Below are positions 33,891-45,400 of a DNA stretch of 64,000 nt, piece after piece. The notes under the pieces were generated by a model. The model had not been told where the DNA came from. It saw only the letters and a list, made by a program, of their open reading frames with translations, and searched no databases. Made by a program: the position numbers and the translations under genes. Each line of letters starts with the position of its first letter. The first letter of the stretch is position 1. Source of the stretch: Trichosphaerium sp. ATCC 40318 (lineage: Eukaryota; Discosea; Flabellinia; Trichosidae); assembly GCA_038496445.1 (NCBI GenBank), contig JALMLS010000155.1, positions 124,001 to 188,000 on the forward strand, read 5' to 3'.

Positions 33891-35875
33891 TTAGGGGTCT
33901 AGAGGGACTTCAGGCTCTTTCTTAGGCTTACGCAATTTAGCTATTTCAGCTAGCATAGCTTTCCTGTGTCCTGGTTTTCCAATACCAATCGTCTAAAGAC
34001 TCTCATTAGCTCAACAACCAAAAGATAAAAAACCAAAGACTTTTAGGTTAAAATTATTGTACCATCAAATCATCATCTTTGCAGTACTTGAGAGTCTTCA
34101 TGTCGTAACCATGTTCTTCAAACTTATCATAGTAATCTTTTATAAACGTTAGCAAAACAGCGAAGTTGAGAATGTTGACAAAAATTCAAGTAAACCCTTA
34201 CGTTCGTAACCGAAGGACTTTAGCCAGGTAAGTACTGGATCAGTATTGAATCCATTGTCATTTATTCCCGGCTCGTCTTCAGTCACAATTCCTTCAGTTG
34301 GACCTACAGCCGCTTCTGCTTTCTCTTTAATGCGTGTGTATGTTAACCATTTTTCTCTGCCTCGTGCATGGAACACCAGAGTTGCAATAACCACACAAAG
34401 GAATATAATGGCGATCACAAAGCCAAAGATAATTCCACTAATACCAACGAGGTAAGATTAATTGCACATGAGTGCCAAAAAAAAAGAAAATTGCAACAAG
34501 AAAAAGAAGCAATAGAGCCTTACAGTTCTCTGCCATGCATTGGCCCTTTAAACCCTTGTGGGTCATTTGTTGGCGCAAACTAATACACATGAGTTTGATT
34601 TTATTGAGGAACGTACTGTAGGTGCTACAGGTGGAGTAGGTGCCGCCTAAAAAATAAGCATTAATTTCTTCTTTGTAAATTGTGAAAGAAAAACTTCGTA
34701 CTGTGGTTGGCGGATTGGTTGGTGCAATAGTTGTAGGTGCAGCTGTTGTTGGTTGCACGGTTGGTGAGTCTACTGGTGCATCAGCAGGCGCTTCAGAAGG
34801 TGCTTCAGAAGGTTCTTCAGAAGGCGCATCGGAAGGTGCTTCAGAAGGTGCATCAGAAGGCGCCTCAGAAGGTACGCTCCCTCCTGGACAAGCAACACCA
34901 GATGATAAGTACATATGAAAAATGTCGTCTCCATTGGCTTGAGTGAAATTCACTGTAACGTCACTGGTAGGCGCTATTTTTTTAGATTAAACGGAGCTTA
35001 GTAGTGTTTGAGACGTTGACTACTTACCTCCTTGATCGCACATTATCCATACCTCTGTCATACGCACACCAGCGTCTGGGATAGGTTGTCCACCTCCTAA
35101 ATGACGTCTTTTAATTTTGCGAATAGTAATTGTTTTGCACAAAAAGATACGCACTGTATTGAAGGTGTACTCCTTCTCCATTGTCCAGGCCCTAGTGTGT
35201 TTATTATGATCGGTGTAATTAGCACTTTTTTTGCAAACGCACAATGACTTTCGAATCAGGTGAGTCTGCAAAACCAAGGGAAGCCTAATAAACGTCAAGA
35301 ATTATTCACAAGGTATAGCTCGTATACCTCACTGTCACGACTACCAAAGGCACCCTTTCAATAGGAGTTATAAGACGATAAAAAATAATGTACTAAAAAC
35401 TGTACCCAAGATTGACAGCTACTACCTGAGGAATGTAAGTTTGCGTATGGTGGGTTGTTTGGAAAATTCCAGTTGCTATTTCAAATCTCAAAAGAAAAGC
35501 AAAACTCTTTTTAATCGAAAACAAATACGTACTGAAGTCTTCTGAGCCGCAGTGTACTTGATCAATATCCTTGCAGATGTATTAATGTACAATATAGCGC
35601 TGTGTTTGTACAAATTAGCGTACCGCACATATTGTGAGCTTGAAATCGTAATTGCCTTGTCCTATTGGCACTTGTTTTACTTCTAGTGTTTGCGCTACAT
35701 TTTTTTTTTAATAATAATTACTAACGGATGTATTACATGTTAGAGACGCCAGATTATACGTCGATTGGTCACTAGCAACAATATTGGAACAATCCATCGC
35801 CCTTTTCACCTGTTGGCCATTAACGCAAGAAATGACACCTAGCAAACATAGCAAGATGCACAGTCGTAGTGACAT
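33891..35875 (-). CDS. type I membrane protein: MRH-like lectin domain, stalk, TM and cytoplasmic SAM domain
   Basis: ATG 35875 with signal peptide (MSLRLCILLCLLGVISC). The luminal part has Cys-containing strands (NIVASDQSTYNLASLTC, YDFKLTICA) and an exon reading GGGQPIPDAGVRMTEVWIMC, matching the R.T...C pattern of mannose-6-phosphate-receptor-homology domains. A low-complexity stalk (repeats of SEAPSDAP, then TTAAPTTIAPT) precedes a TM helix (VIAIIFLCVVIATLVF, about 34400). The cytoplasmic tail carries a SAM domain: VLTWLKSFGYE, DYYDKFEEHGYDMKTL, DDDLM, then TIGIGKPGHRKAMLAEIAKL, stop 33891-33893. SAM domains oligomerise or bind kinases; the MRH part suggests glycan binding. I know of no described protein with this order. 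Confidence 0.8.
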
Positions 35876-35991
35876 ATCAGACACTTACATTAATATTCAA
35901 GCAGCAAATGTGCGAAGTAAAGTTAGGGACAATACCACGCATGACAGACACGTATTCAAAGAACGACCTTGTCCATAAACACAGTACCATG

Positions 35992-36855
35992 TCTGACATT
36001 CAATTCTTGGCCTGTGAAAATTTTAGAGATACTGGTAAGGCGCTTGATAGCCTTGGTCAAGATGCTCGGTGTAAAGGCTTAAAACTCCCTCACGGGCGTA
36101 TAGTACGCGGTGGAAAGATAGGTATGACTTGTTAGGCGATTTTATGCTCGTTTTTAAAAATACAACAGCTTAATACGTTACGTACCTAGATCTATGCGGT
36201 GCAAAGGATATAGGACTACCTAATACTGTTTTTAATCTAAAACTTGGACCTGATGATCCAAACGCCGAAATATTCGCTAAACACAAGGCTACAGGGATCC
36301 AAGAAGCAATAGCAAATAGTATAGACAAGTACAATGTACGTCCTGAAGCGAATTAGCTCGTATTATTCAGCGAAAAAAACAAATCAAGCTTACCAATCTC
36401 AGACAAAAGACAAAGATGTCAGAGAATGGATAACAAGAACTCTACAAAAAGTAATAGAAGTACCACAAGATCGTTACCCTATAATGTTCCATTGTGCAGC
36501 CGGAAAGTAAGTAATCACGTGACCACATCGAAAGCTTATAGTCGCTGTCCTAAAAAACCCAAGTTGAAAAAAAAGTTATTTCTTACTGATTGTTTGTGAA
36601 AGAGATCGCACCGGCATAATAGTTGCTGTCATCCTTTTGATCATTGGTTTCCCACTTGATATTGTATTGGAAGAGTTTAGACTTAGCAAGGGAGAGTTCC
36701 ATGGAGATATTGAAGCCGCATTAGCTCCTATTCATCCAAACCCGCGGAGTTACCTCAGGAATAAGGTAAACACAAAGAAAAGCACATCCTTTATCTTAAC
36801 GTTATGTTTCCAGGTGAACACTGGTCTACTAAAAAAGAATGTTCTTGGTCTTTGA
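35992..36855 (+). CDS. tyrosine/dual-specificity phosphatase of the NFRD-HCxAGKDRTG type
   Basis: ATG 35992 (MSDIQFLACENFRDTGKALD). Successive exons read GRIVRGGKI, DLCGAKDIGLPNTVFNL, REWITRTLQKVIEVPQ, then MFHCAAGK and, after an intron, DRTGIIVAVILLII. The P-loop HCAAGKDRTG has the catalytic Cys and Arg. The N-terminal NFRD and the KDRTG ending match the Y_phosphatase3 (MptpB/Siw14-related) group, whose members act on phosphotyrosine or phosphoinositides. The last intron (GTAAAC...CCAG) joins YLRNK to VNTGLLKKNVLGL, stop 36853-36855. The protein is about 210 aa. It directly follows the divergent MRH-SAM gene. Confidence 0.85.
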
Positions 36856-37130
36856 AAATACTAGCGTACGACTAAAGAGACGAATCCACCACGTGATGAT
36901 CACCGTAAAATTGTTGTGTCAAAAAACCAAAAAAAAAAAAATAAAAAAAAGCCTTAAAAGTGACGCCATAAGTAAATTACAAAAACAACAATATCGGAGT
37001 TGTTACATAGGCACCACTGGCTCGGTGATAATACTTTTATCCATTCATATACAGTGGTGACGCCTAACTTGGTTATATTTTCAAAACAACAACCTCATCA
37101 TTGAAGGCCTATTTTAGCGCCTCTAACGCA

Positions 37131-39669
37131 ATGGGGATTTGCTCCTCATCTATGGATAGCGATTCCAGGCTAGAGAGTAGAAAAATAGACAGAAAACTAG
37201 CAAGACAACGTAGACAGATGCAAGATGTGGTGACCTTACTACTTCTCGGTACATTTTAAAAAAAAAACGTGATTACCCCTTTTTTTGTGTTATAGTAACA
37301 ACCTTCCTTTCATAATAGGTACTGGTGGTTCTGGTAAGAGTACTGTTGCAAAACAACTGCATTTAATCTTCGCTGGGGACTTTTCAAAAGATGAGCAAAA
37401 TGATTTCTTGAGGATTATACATCACAACATTATATACCTTATGAGAATGCTTGTGAAAGAACTAGAGCGTGATAATGTAAATTTACCACATAACCTAACA
37501 GTACGTACCTTAAACATATTATTCCTCTGTCAACACATCAACCTCCGGCGTTCGCACGGTATCTATTTTTGTTCGAATCATTCACCTGTCACAAACCACA
37601 CCCAACTCACAATTCATATTTTCGCGCTGTGGGTATTCAGGTGTTTATTTAAAGCGTCAATACTCCTTTTGGACGGATTGAAAATGAACAAAAATACAAA
37701 AATAATAATATGTTGCTACAGGACGACCAAAAACTTATAAGCGAATTATCTCTGCGTAGCCCTTTAACAGCAGAAGTTGCTGACGCAATAGATCGCTTAT
37801 GGAATACATTACAAGTTCAAGAAGTATTTTACGCAAAATCTTCTTTTGTGGGTCACAGGGAGGCGTGGGAATAGTACGTTATTAAGTTTATTCGAAAAAA
37901 CCATTGAAGATTTTTCATTTTTCCAAATATCACCATAAATATCACGTGATTATATTTAATTGTATTTTAACCTTTTACTAAGCTTGAGACCTCAATTGAA
38001 GACATATGCATGCAAGGATTACAAAGTAACAAAAGAAGATATATTACGAGCTAGGTACCGTTCAGTTTTTGTTTATTGAATAAGTGTGCTTTTTTGAACT
38101 ACCAATCCAGATTTTTTGCTTCTGTCGTAATCTGACGTTGTTAGACATCGAACAACCGGTGTAAGAGAAACTAGTTTTTGTTTGGACGACCTGTTGTTTA
38201 ATATAGTTGATGTTGGAGGGCAAAAAAGTGAAAGAAGGTAAATAGTTTATTTCATAATAGGAAGAAAGTTAAAGCACTTCCGAAAAGCCCATGTTCGCTA
38301 TTTTTAACGTTATTACGATAGAAAATGGTTACATTGCTTTACTGATATCACGTGCTGTATATTCTGTGTAGGAACGAGCGACTGTATCCGCCCAAATGCG
38401 TAAAAAAAAACATTTAATGTTTACATTTGGCCAACCTTTTTTTTTTTGCTTGGCTGAGCATTCTATTTTAACATCTATCCTTGACACACTAAAGATGATT
38501 TAATGTGCGAAGAAATAGCTTCTGTCAATGCCATACATGATTCGCTTAAAGTATTCGGAGATGTAGTAAACGATAAACTGCTAATAGATAAGCCTTTAAT
38601 AGTGTTTTATAACAAAGATGATATATTAAGGAAAAAAGTTCAAAAAGTCCCACTGACTGTCTGCTTTTCGGATTACAAAGGTTCGTAAAACATTGTGTTT
38701 TTATGTGTGCAAACATACATAGCTTCCCAATTTGATAGATGGGAGGTTGTTCCTTAAAAAAAAACAACTGTCAAAAAAACTCGACCGCTACGCACCAAAT
38801 ACGCGTAGACGCGAAACTAGTTTTTCTGATTTTTTGATTTTCTGATACTCTAAACCGAGTGTTGTCGTTTTGTACTGCTTTTTTCTCCCCGATAAATTGC
38901 GGCTTTACGACGAGAAAAAAGTTCCTTTTTTGGTGCAAAGTTGACAAGTCGCATTGTCGCTCTACGCCTGTTCGATTTTCAAAAAGTTTTTTTTCGTTTT
39001 TTGCGTTTTGTTTCGCTCAAAACTCTTTTCTGATACTCCCAATGCATATAATAACGCCATTATATTATTTACAGCGTATGCGTACACTTTTAGATGATTA
39101 CATCCGCTACTAATTTTGCATTCCTCCTTTTCTTCTCAAAAAAAAACCGACGCTACGCCTATTTCGGAACTTGATTTACTTCGCCGTCATATAGCCTCGG
39201 TGTCATTTTTCTTTTCTCATAAAACTCCATTAAAAAATTACTACCCAGTTCCCTTTTGTGCAATGCGAACATTACACGTGCAATTTTTTTGTTCAGAAAA
39301 AAGAGTCAATATGTCGCGCACAACCAAACTACTACCCTTTGCAAGTTCAATCTCACAGGAAAATTTTAAAAGGCCGCAAAGTATTTTTGAATTTTTTTTA
39401 TTAATTTCTCCAATATTATTCGTTGTAGCCATCCTCGCTCCTAGTAACTTACGTGTGACTATCTAGGACAACAAACATACGATGATGTGCTTTCATATAT
39501 AAAAGCTAAATACGCGGAGAGGATCCGTTCCGCTGCCAGGAAGAAGAACATTTACGAGCATGCGACATGTGCGATAGATGCTGATAATGTGAAGCTAGTA
39601 TTCGCAGTTGTGAGGAAGCAAGTATTGTCGGCGGTTCTTCAGGATGTTGGACTATCGTTCACTGTATAA
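37131..39669 (+). CDS. heterotrimeric G-protein alpha subunit, divergent
   Basis: ATG 37131 begins MGICSSS, a myristoylation/palmitoylation-type N-terminus. P-loop: LLLLG/TGGSGKSTVAKQL across the first intron, so the usual GAGESGKS is GTGGSGKS (Glu to Gly). Switch I/catalytic Arg: ILRAR/HRTTGV. Switch II: IVDVGGQKSERRKW with catalytic Gln kept. G4: FYNKDD. G5: HATCAIDADNVKLVF. The C-terminus is VLSAVLQDVGLSFTV, which would set receptor coupling. There are about eight exons; the last intron is about 780 nt (roughly 38686-39461), far longer than all others. The helical domain is short. Likely coupled to seven-TM receptors, none of which is in this window. Confidence 0.9.
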
Positions 39670-39813
39670 AACAGTTTAAACAATAATGTACATTAAAAAC
39701 CATCTAGAATGATTAGCAAGAGAGCTATGAATTGTAAAACGCATTTCCTTTTTAGTCTCCTTTAAACACAAGTCCATAATTAGGAGCAAAAGTGTCGGTT
39801 ATTAGTCCATTCT

Positions 39814-40220
39814 TTACCTATAAATTGCAGACGTCTTAGGATACACGTAGAGTGTACGTTCCACTACATTCCATGAGGTAGTGGAAAAATAGGAAAGAAA
39901 TCTGCAACTGTTGCGGAGGATACCTTGAAAATAAAATGAGATCAATTTAAAATGGTGTATAGATACTAAGAGCGTTGGGGGGTTTTGTGGGTATTCAAAT
40001 TGAATTCCTCCGCGTGTGTGAACGGATGAGGGAACCACGTGGAATAAAAAAAGAAAAATAATTTTAAAGGGAACAGGCGGAACATGGCTATTCGCGTAGA
40101 GCAAGTGCGCCTTGCTTTACATGAACCTTTAACTACTCGCATTTTTAACATACCTTTTTCTTTACAATTTTTCGTTGATACCTTCGGAGTAGCGTGATTT
40201 TCTGTAGTTGTTCCATGCAT
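39814..40220 (-). CDS. small hypothetical protein, possibly membrane-associated
   Basis: ATG 40220 (MHGTTTENHATPKVSTKNCK), then a GTATGT donor near 40153. Two downstream readings are possible: one (PPVPFKIIFLFLF ... SCRFLSYFSTTSWNVVERTL, stop 39814) and one in another frame (MFRLFPLKLFFFFYSTWF). Both predict a hydrophobic helix after a basic N-terminus. The second intron (GTATCT...TTTCAAG) is likely. No family recognised; exon structure uncertain. Confidence 0.4.
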
Positions 40221-41395
40221 ATCCCTTTTCGTCACTGAAGGCGACTACCGTCAAAAAACAACAATCTTGCTGAGAGAGCTTAATTTGGTCTTCATAGCTT
40301 TTCATCTACGTGTCAGATAATACGTTTCTTTTCCTCCGTGAAACAAGTCACGCTGCATTTACACGTGTAATAGTGAAATAGAACATGTAAATATTATGTT
40401 ACGCAACGTTTGGGGCAAATCTATTCCCGGCAGACTAAAATCAGTGACATGCTCAATACAAAAAACTTCATTGCATGAATGCCTTATTGCACGCTATATG
40501 AATCTAAAGGATCATAATGCTATTTAGCTTTTGGACCGATGAAATAATGCCATTTGTACCGAAAAAGTGTACCCAATAACTGCATGAACGTTTCTCAACG
40601 TAAAACAATTTGTTTAACAGTCTGTGTAGTTGAGGTTGTGTTCGAAGTCTTTTCCTCTAATCTTAGGCACATCAATGACATACAGAACCTTTGCGTTCGT
40701 ACAATAAAGGTGGTATTTGAGAACGATAACAGGGCGAAAAAAGCAGTTTGGTCGAAATAAGTAGACGTGTATGACAGAAAAAAGTCTGTATGTTATATTG
40801 TCTCTAGATGATTACAGAAGCTTCAAATAGAGTTTTGAAACACGTACTTCGTCATTATTTTCTGTAAAAGGAAGTTTTACCAACCTGCGTAGTATGCAGA
40901 AAAACTTCACAAGTTACACCTGCGTACGCATCTAGACGCGTGTAAACAATGTTTATTCCTTTTCGGTAAAGGATTGAAGAGAAAAAAGAATCTTTAATGG
41001 CATACGTCTGTACACTCTTTTTTTTGATGTTTTTCTCCGTTTACCTTACAAACCAGCTATAGACTTCCCTGCTTTCTATTTTTGGAATAGAACTGTATTT
41101 GATGTTTTGAAATGTCGTTTCAAAGGGTAGCCAAAACCATATTAAAAGAAGGAGGCCATAAGCGCCGTCACACTGTGTTATATGTAACCGTAAGGTCTTT
41201 GAACAAATAGAGTTTTTAAAGTGATTTTCTTTTATTACATTTATAGTACAAGCTGTGGGTGTTTCTTGTTCTTCTTCTCTTTCCTCTCGTTTTTTTTGTT
41301 ACAGGTGAGGAACATGAAGAAAAAAAAAATGAACGGTGGAAGTGGAAGCTTTTCTTTTTTTTGTTCTCTTCTTAGGTTTCGCAAATCGAAGTAAT
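40221..41395. other. long intergenic region, no supported gene
   Basis: About 1.2 kb of low-complexity, T- and A-rich sequence. A plus-strand ATG at 41112 (MSFQRVAKTILKEGGHKRRH) opens a frame of about 24 codons ending near a GTAACC donor, but no following exon is evident. Otherwise nothing recognised. Confidence 0.4.
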
Positions 41396-41729
41396 TCAAT
41401 TCATAACATAGTCTACACGCATTCGTGAATCTCGACTAACAGTTTCTAAGTGAAATGATTAGCTTCTAGCTCGGTTTTTTTCCAACGAATAAAAAAAAAC
41501 ATTTTCTCCGTTACGTACTCGTTTGTCTGTAGTTCATCATGTGTGATGTAACACAACTAGATGTTGTGGGTATGCTAAGCCATGTATTGCGAATAAAGTC
41601 TCCGCCCATTCCTTCAGTGCCAAGTATGTTTTCAAGTGCAAGGGAGGCTTCTTCTTCCTCCTTAGATGCACCTGGGCGGAATCTCCATACGGCGTATAGT
41701 GGTCTGTTATCAGCTAGGCAGAGTGACAT
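41396..41729 (-). CDS. small two-exon hypothetical protein (86 aa)
   Basis: Exons 41519-41729 and 41396-41445; the 73-nt intron has donor GTACGT and acceptor CACTTAG, and joins in phase 1. The product starts MSLCLADNRPLYAVWRFRPG, continues through an acidic helix (KEEEEASLALENIL) and ends SRDSRMRVDYVMN, stop 41396-41398. Splice sites, frame and composition all fit a real gene, but I do not recognise it. Confidence 0.6.
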
Positions 41730-42453
41730 GTTGCTTTGTGGTTGTGAGTTGTGATTAATGGTTTCAAAAGCGGTTGAATTATTTTTTTATGAAATTTCGC
41801 TCCATTTTTGCACTTTTCCGCTTAAAACGGTTGTATTCGAAAGATACGCCCATAGGAATAATATACACGTAAGAATATATAACATTTTCGGACCAGTGGC
41901 TGTTCCTGGAGACAGACTTCTATTTATTGCAACTTCTCACAAGAACTAGCGCAGTCGCACATAATTGTTTTTAGAACGCTGATTGCGCCATAGTCAGGCG
42001 AAACGACATTGCTATCGTTTGTATCCATATTTGGATTCAAATCTGTTATTATGTTGTTAACCAACCCATTTTTTTGAGATTAAACAATATACATACTATA
42101 TAAACAACTCTTGGTTTACCCTACTGAAAACTCATTACATTTTTTTTGAGGTGAGTTCGTTTTCTGAATTCGTAAACAAAAAGTCCAAGTAAAAATGAGG
42201 CCACAATTAATTGTTAACAATGTCTATGTGTGGTTCATATACCACTCAGATTTTCTGTTTTCTTTATTTACGTTGCATACAAGCGATACGTAGTGCACTT
42301 TTTTACGGTCGTTATTTTTTTTTTTGTGGAGTGTATTAGGTTGTCTATGTACAAGGGGAGTTTTACAAGCGCTGCATTTTGGCAGCGATTCGAGTCAAAA
42401 AGCTCGTAGTTCTGAAAAAAGGTCGTTTTTGCGTCCGTGGCTTTCTCCGTTCT
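41730..42453. other. intergenic, possible diverged MITE relative
   Basis: No gene. Around 41990-42080 the run TCAGGCGAAACGACA followed further on by TTGTTAACCA resembles the left end of the element at 19856-20086 (CCAGGCGAAGCGACA ... TTGTTAACCA). The similarity is short and may be chance. Confidence 0.3.
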
Positions 42454-45400
42454 CTACGATTCTTCCGACTTTACAAAGCGTGCTAGCGTATTAAACGGTA
42501 CAATGAGAAGGTCATATGTACCGTCTAAACGAACAATAGCTTCCGTTTGGTCAATACCCATAAGTCTAAAGGAGAATTTGTTTAGAAAAGGCGAATCCAA
42601 TGAAAAAAAGAAAGAGTAGTTCGGTTAAAGCCAAAAAAAAAACACATACCTTCCAATAGCTCCTCTGTCGTTACCTGATACAACGACAACAAAACTCTTG
42701 TTTTTAGGTACAGTCTTATCGAGTATTGTTGTAGGTACTTGTACTTCCTCACCCTTTAACAAAGACAAGTAAGCGCTATGAACGACCGAGAAAAAGAGGG
42801 AAAAAAAAGATGTTCAAGTTGGTTCACTTTAGTACAAAAATAGAAGTCAAAAAAAACAGAAAATAGGTCGCAGACCAAATGGCAGGGAAAAACGGGTACA
42901 TGTACATACGTCAAAATTAACCAAACAAGTATCACCGTCTACTTGTGAGATCACGCCGGTTGAATTTGCGAACTTTCCACCTGCAAAGTCGTTATCCGTT
43001 ATCTTGACTTCTATATTCGGTAAAACCCACGAAGCATTGCCTAGAAAATGCGTTAGAAGAAACAGGAAACAGAAGGGAAAAAAAAAAATCGGAGGGAAAG
43101 TTCCTCCCGTGAAACTTGTTGCAAATTTAGCACGTAGCTACGCTACTGGCGCTTGTAAATACGCAAGCATAAACTCACGACGGAGAAATAGCTTTTTCGA
43201 TCTACTCGAGAAAAGGCGTAAAAACGTACTTGGTGCAGCAGGTTCTATTGTGTATGCGCCTGGAGTGCTTGGTGGCATCATGCCAGGAGTGCCGGGTGTG
43301 GCAGGAACACCTTAAGAAATAAATTATTAATTTCCAATAACGTCCTTAATTCGTACCTGGTGTGCCAGGTGTCTGTGGCATCATCATACCAGGCGTGCCA
43401 GGTGTGCTAGGTATGCCCATAGGTGTTGTTGGGACCATACTGTGCATGCCGGGTGTACTTGGCATTCCAGGAGTTTGTGGCGCTCCGAAAGGAGTTGGAG
43501 GTGCGCCAGGCGTGCTTGGAGGCATCATACCAGGAGTACCAGGTGTTCGCGGTGGTAGAGAAACCATGCCGGGTGTACCAGGTGTTTGAGGTATACCTGG
43601 CGTAGAAGGGATACCAACAGGTGTGGTTGGATTGTATGACATATCTACACCAACACCAGGCGTAGCCGGTTCGCGTATAGTACCTACATGTTACATTAAT
43701 CAAAGTTGAGAAAAAATTTTCGAAAAACTAAGAAAGCAAAAAAAAAAGAACAAGTATTCAAGTCTCCTGTTCAAACTGATTTTGAACCCCCGCAGGTTCC
43801 TTTCCATTGTGTAAGCGCGCGTGTAATGAGTGCCACAGAGATTTTAAATGATTTAGAGAGAAAAAGAGAACTGGACCCGTATTTTGTTTGGCCCGCGGTT
43901 TTTTTTTGATTCACCAAATTGTACTAACCAGTCTTTTTCAACCACTTTTTGCCATTTTGTTCAATTTCAGCCATTTCTTTCATCAAAAACTTTAATTTTT
44001 TTCGCGAGTGGTGAAATTCTTCACCCTCCAAATCTCTGCTTAGAAACAAGCGTAGGTCCTCGCGCCACGTGGAAATCTGCTCGAACGTTGTACCAACGTC
44101 GTACCAGCTCGCGATTGACAGTTTGTATGGATTTTTGCATTTACGCGTATAACTCACTCCAAAAACGTTCCTTTTTCGTTTACGTGAGGACATGTTGTTG
44201 TCGTTACAAGGTAGGCCAACTTTTGCTAACAAGTACCTTTTTTGAAAGCGTTATCACTTCTGACTTAAAATACTTGTTGTAAGTTCACACTTGTAAATTT
44301 CTCCGAGTTACGCTCAACTGACCACTTAGGGCTTCTTTTTCTTACACTTCGTAACGTTTTTACAAAAAAAAAAACTAACCACAAAAAAAAAAAATTGGTG
44401 AAATTGAGACTTGGCCACTAACAGAAAACACAAAGTTTTGGTTCACGCGTGTTGTTACCAAACTCACTACTACTGCGGGGGGGAATAACAAAAATACCGA
44501 CTAAGATAATAAATTTGCGTACCTGGTGTCGTAGGAGGATACAAATAAGGATCTCCAGGCGTAGCAGGGGGTTGCTTTGTGTACAGTTAGACAAAACAAA
44601 AGAAAAAAAGTTTGCTTGGCATGTTGAATTCGTAAAATCAAACAATACGAACGAAAAGCAAAAAAGAAATGTAGCTTGGGCGTTTTGCAGTAGGAGTTAA
44701 ATCACTCATATGTGCACTGCTCAGAGAAAAAAAAAAACTCAAGAAAGTGAGGTGTACGCACATCATTATCACCTCTAGACAGTGGATATTGATTGCTTCC
44801 GTATGCGTTTGATCCAGGTGTTTCTGGTGACCGATCATCATTCCAAGACTTGGAGTGTCGTTAGTAAAATAGGAAGGGTGCTTCTCGAAAAAGCCGAATT
44901 ATTGCTGAAGGAAGAAAATTGTCGTACTCTGTCAGACATTGGGTTAGGTGTAGGCGTCTCTGAGCGCAAAGGCGTCGCGGTAGGATTCCACACATCCCTA
45001 CTTGGCGTAGATGGCGTGTGATGAACCATAGGCGTAGAAGGTCGCATTGGAGTAGCAGGAACGTTACGTCGGACTGGTGACACATCTCTATTATCTCTTC
45101 CGCTAGAACTACTTTTGCTAGCGCTTCCAGAACCGTTAATTTCTGTAACAAACCCAATTTTGACGGGAACAGTTTTGCAATTCGCGTGTAATTCGACTCT
45201 GGCTGTGGTATCATTACAGTTCTTTACAATACCTATGTATCCGCGCCAACGACCCTTACTGTACACGTATTAGTGACAAAACGTTCCCACATTTTAGTTC
45301 GTTATGCGTACTTTATCTTTACAGTTTGATGACGAAGTGGATGATCTCTAAGCGTCCTGGCGCCCTTTGGAATACCTCTTGGACCTCCACCGCCACCACG

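Noticed and set aside
34682-34946. Plus-strand Ala/Ser/Glu-rich or Gln/Leu-rich repeat proteins
   Set aside because: Antisense readings of the SEAPSDAP stalk repeat of the MRH/SAM gene.
40554-40760. 68-codon plus-strand frame in the 40-41 kb spacer
   Set aside because: No splice context, poor composition, no homology recognised.
43362-43703. Several Gly/Pro/Val-rich frames on both strands, collagen-like on the plus strand
   Set aside because: They are alternative readings of the TPG repeat region of SPT5; only the minus-strand frame joins flanking SPT5 exons.
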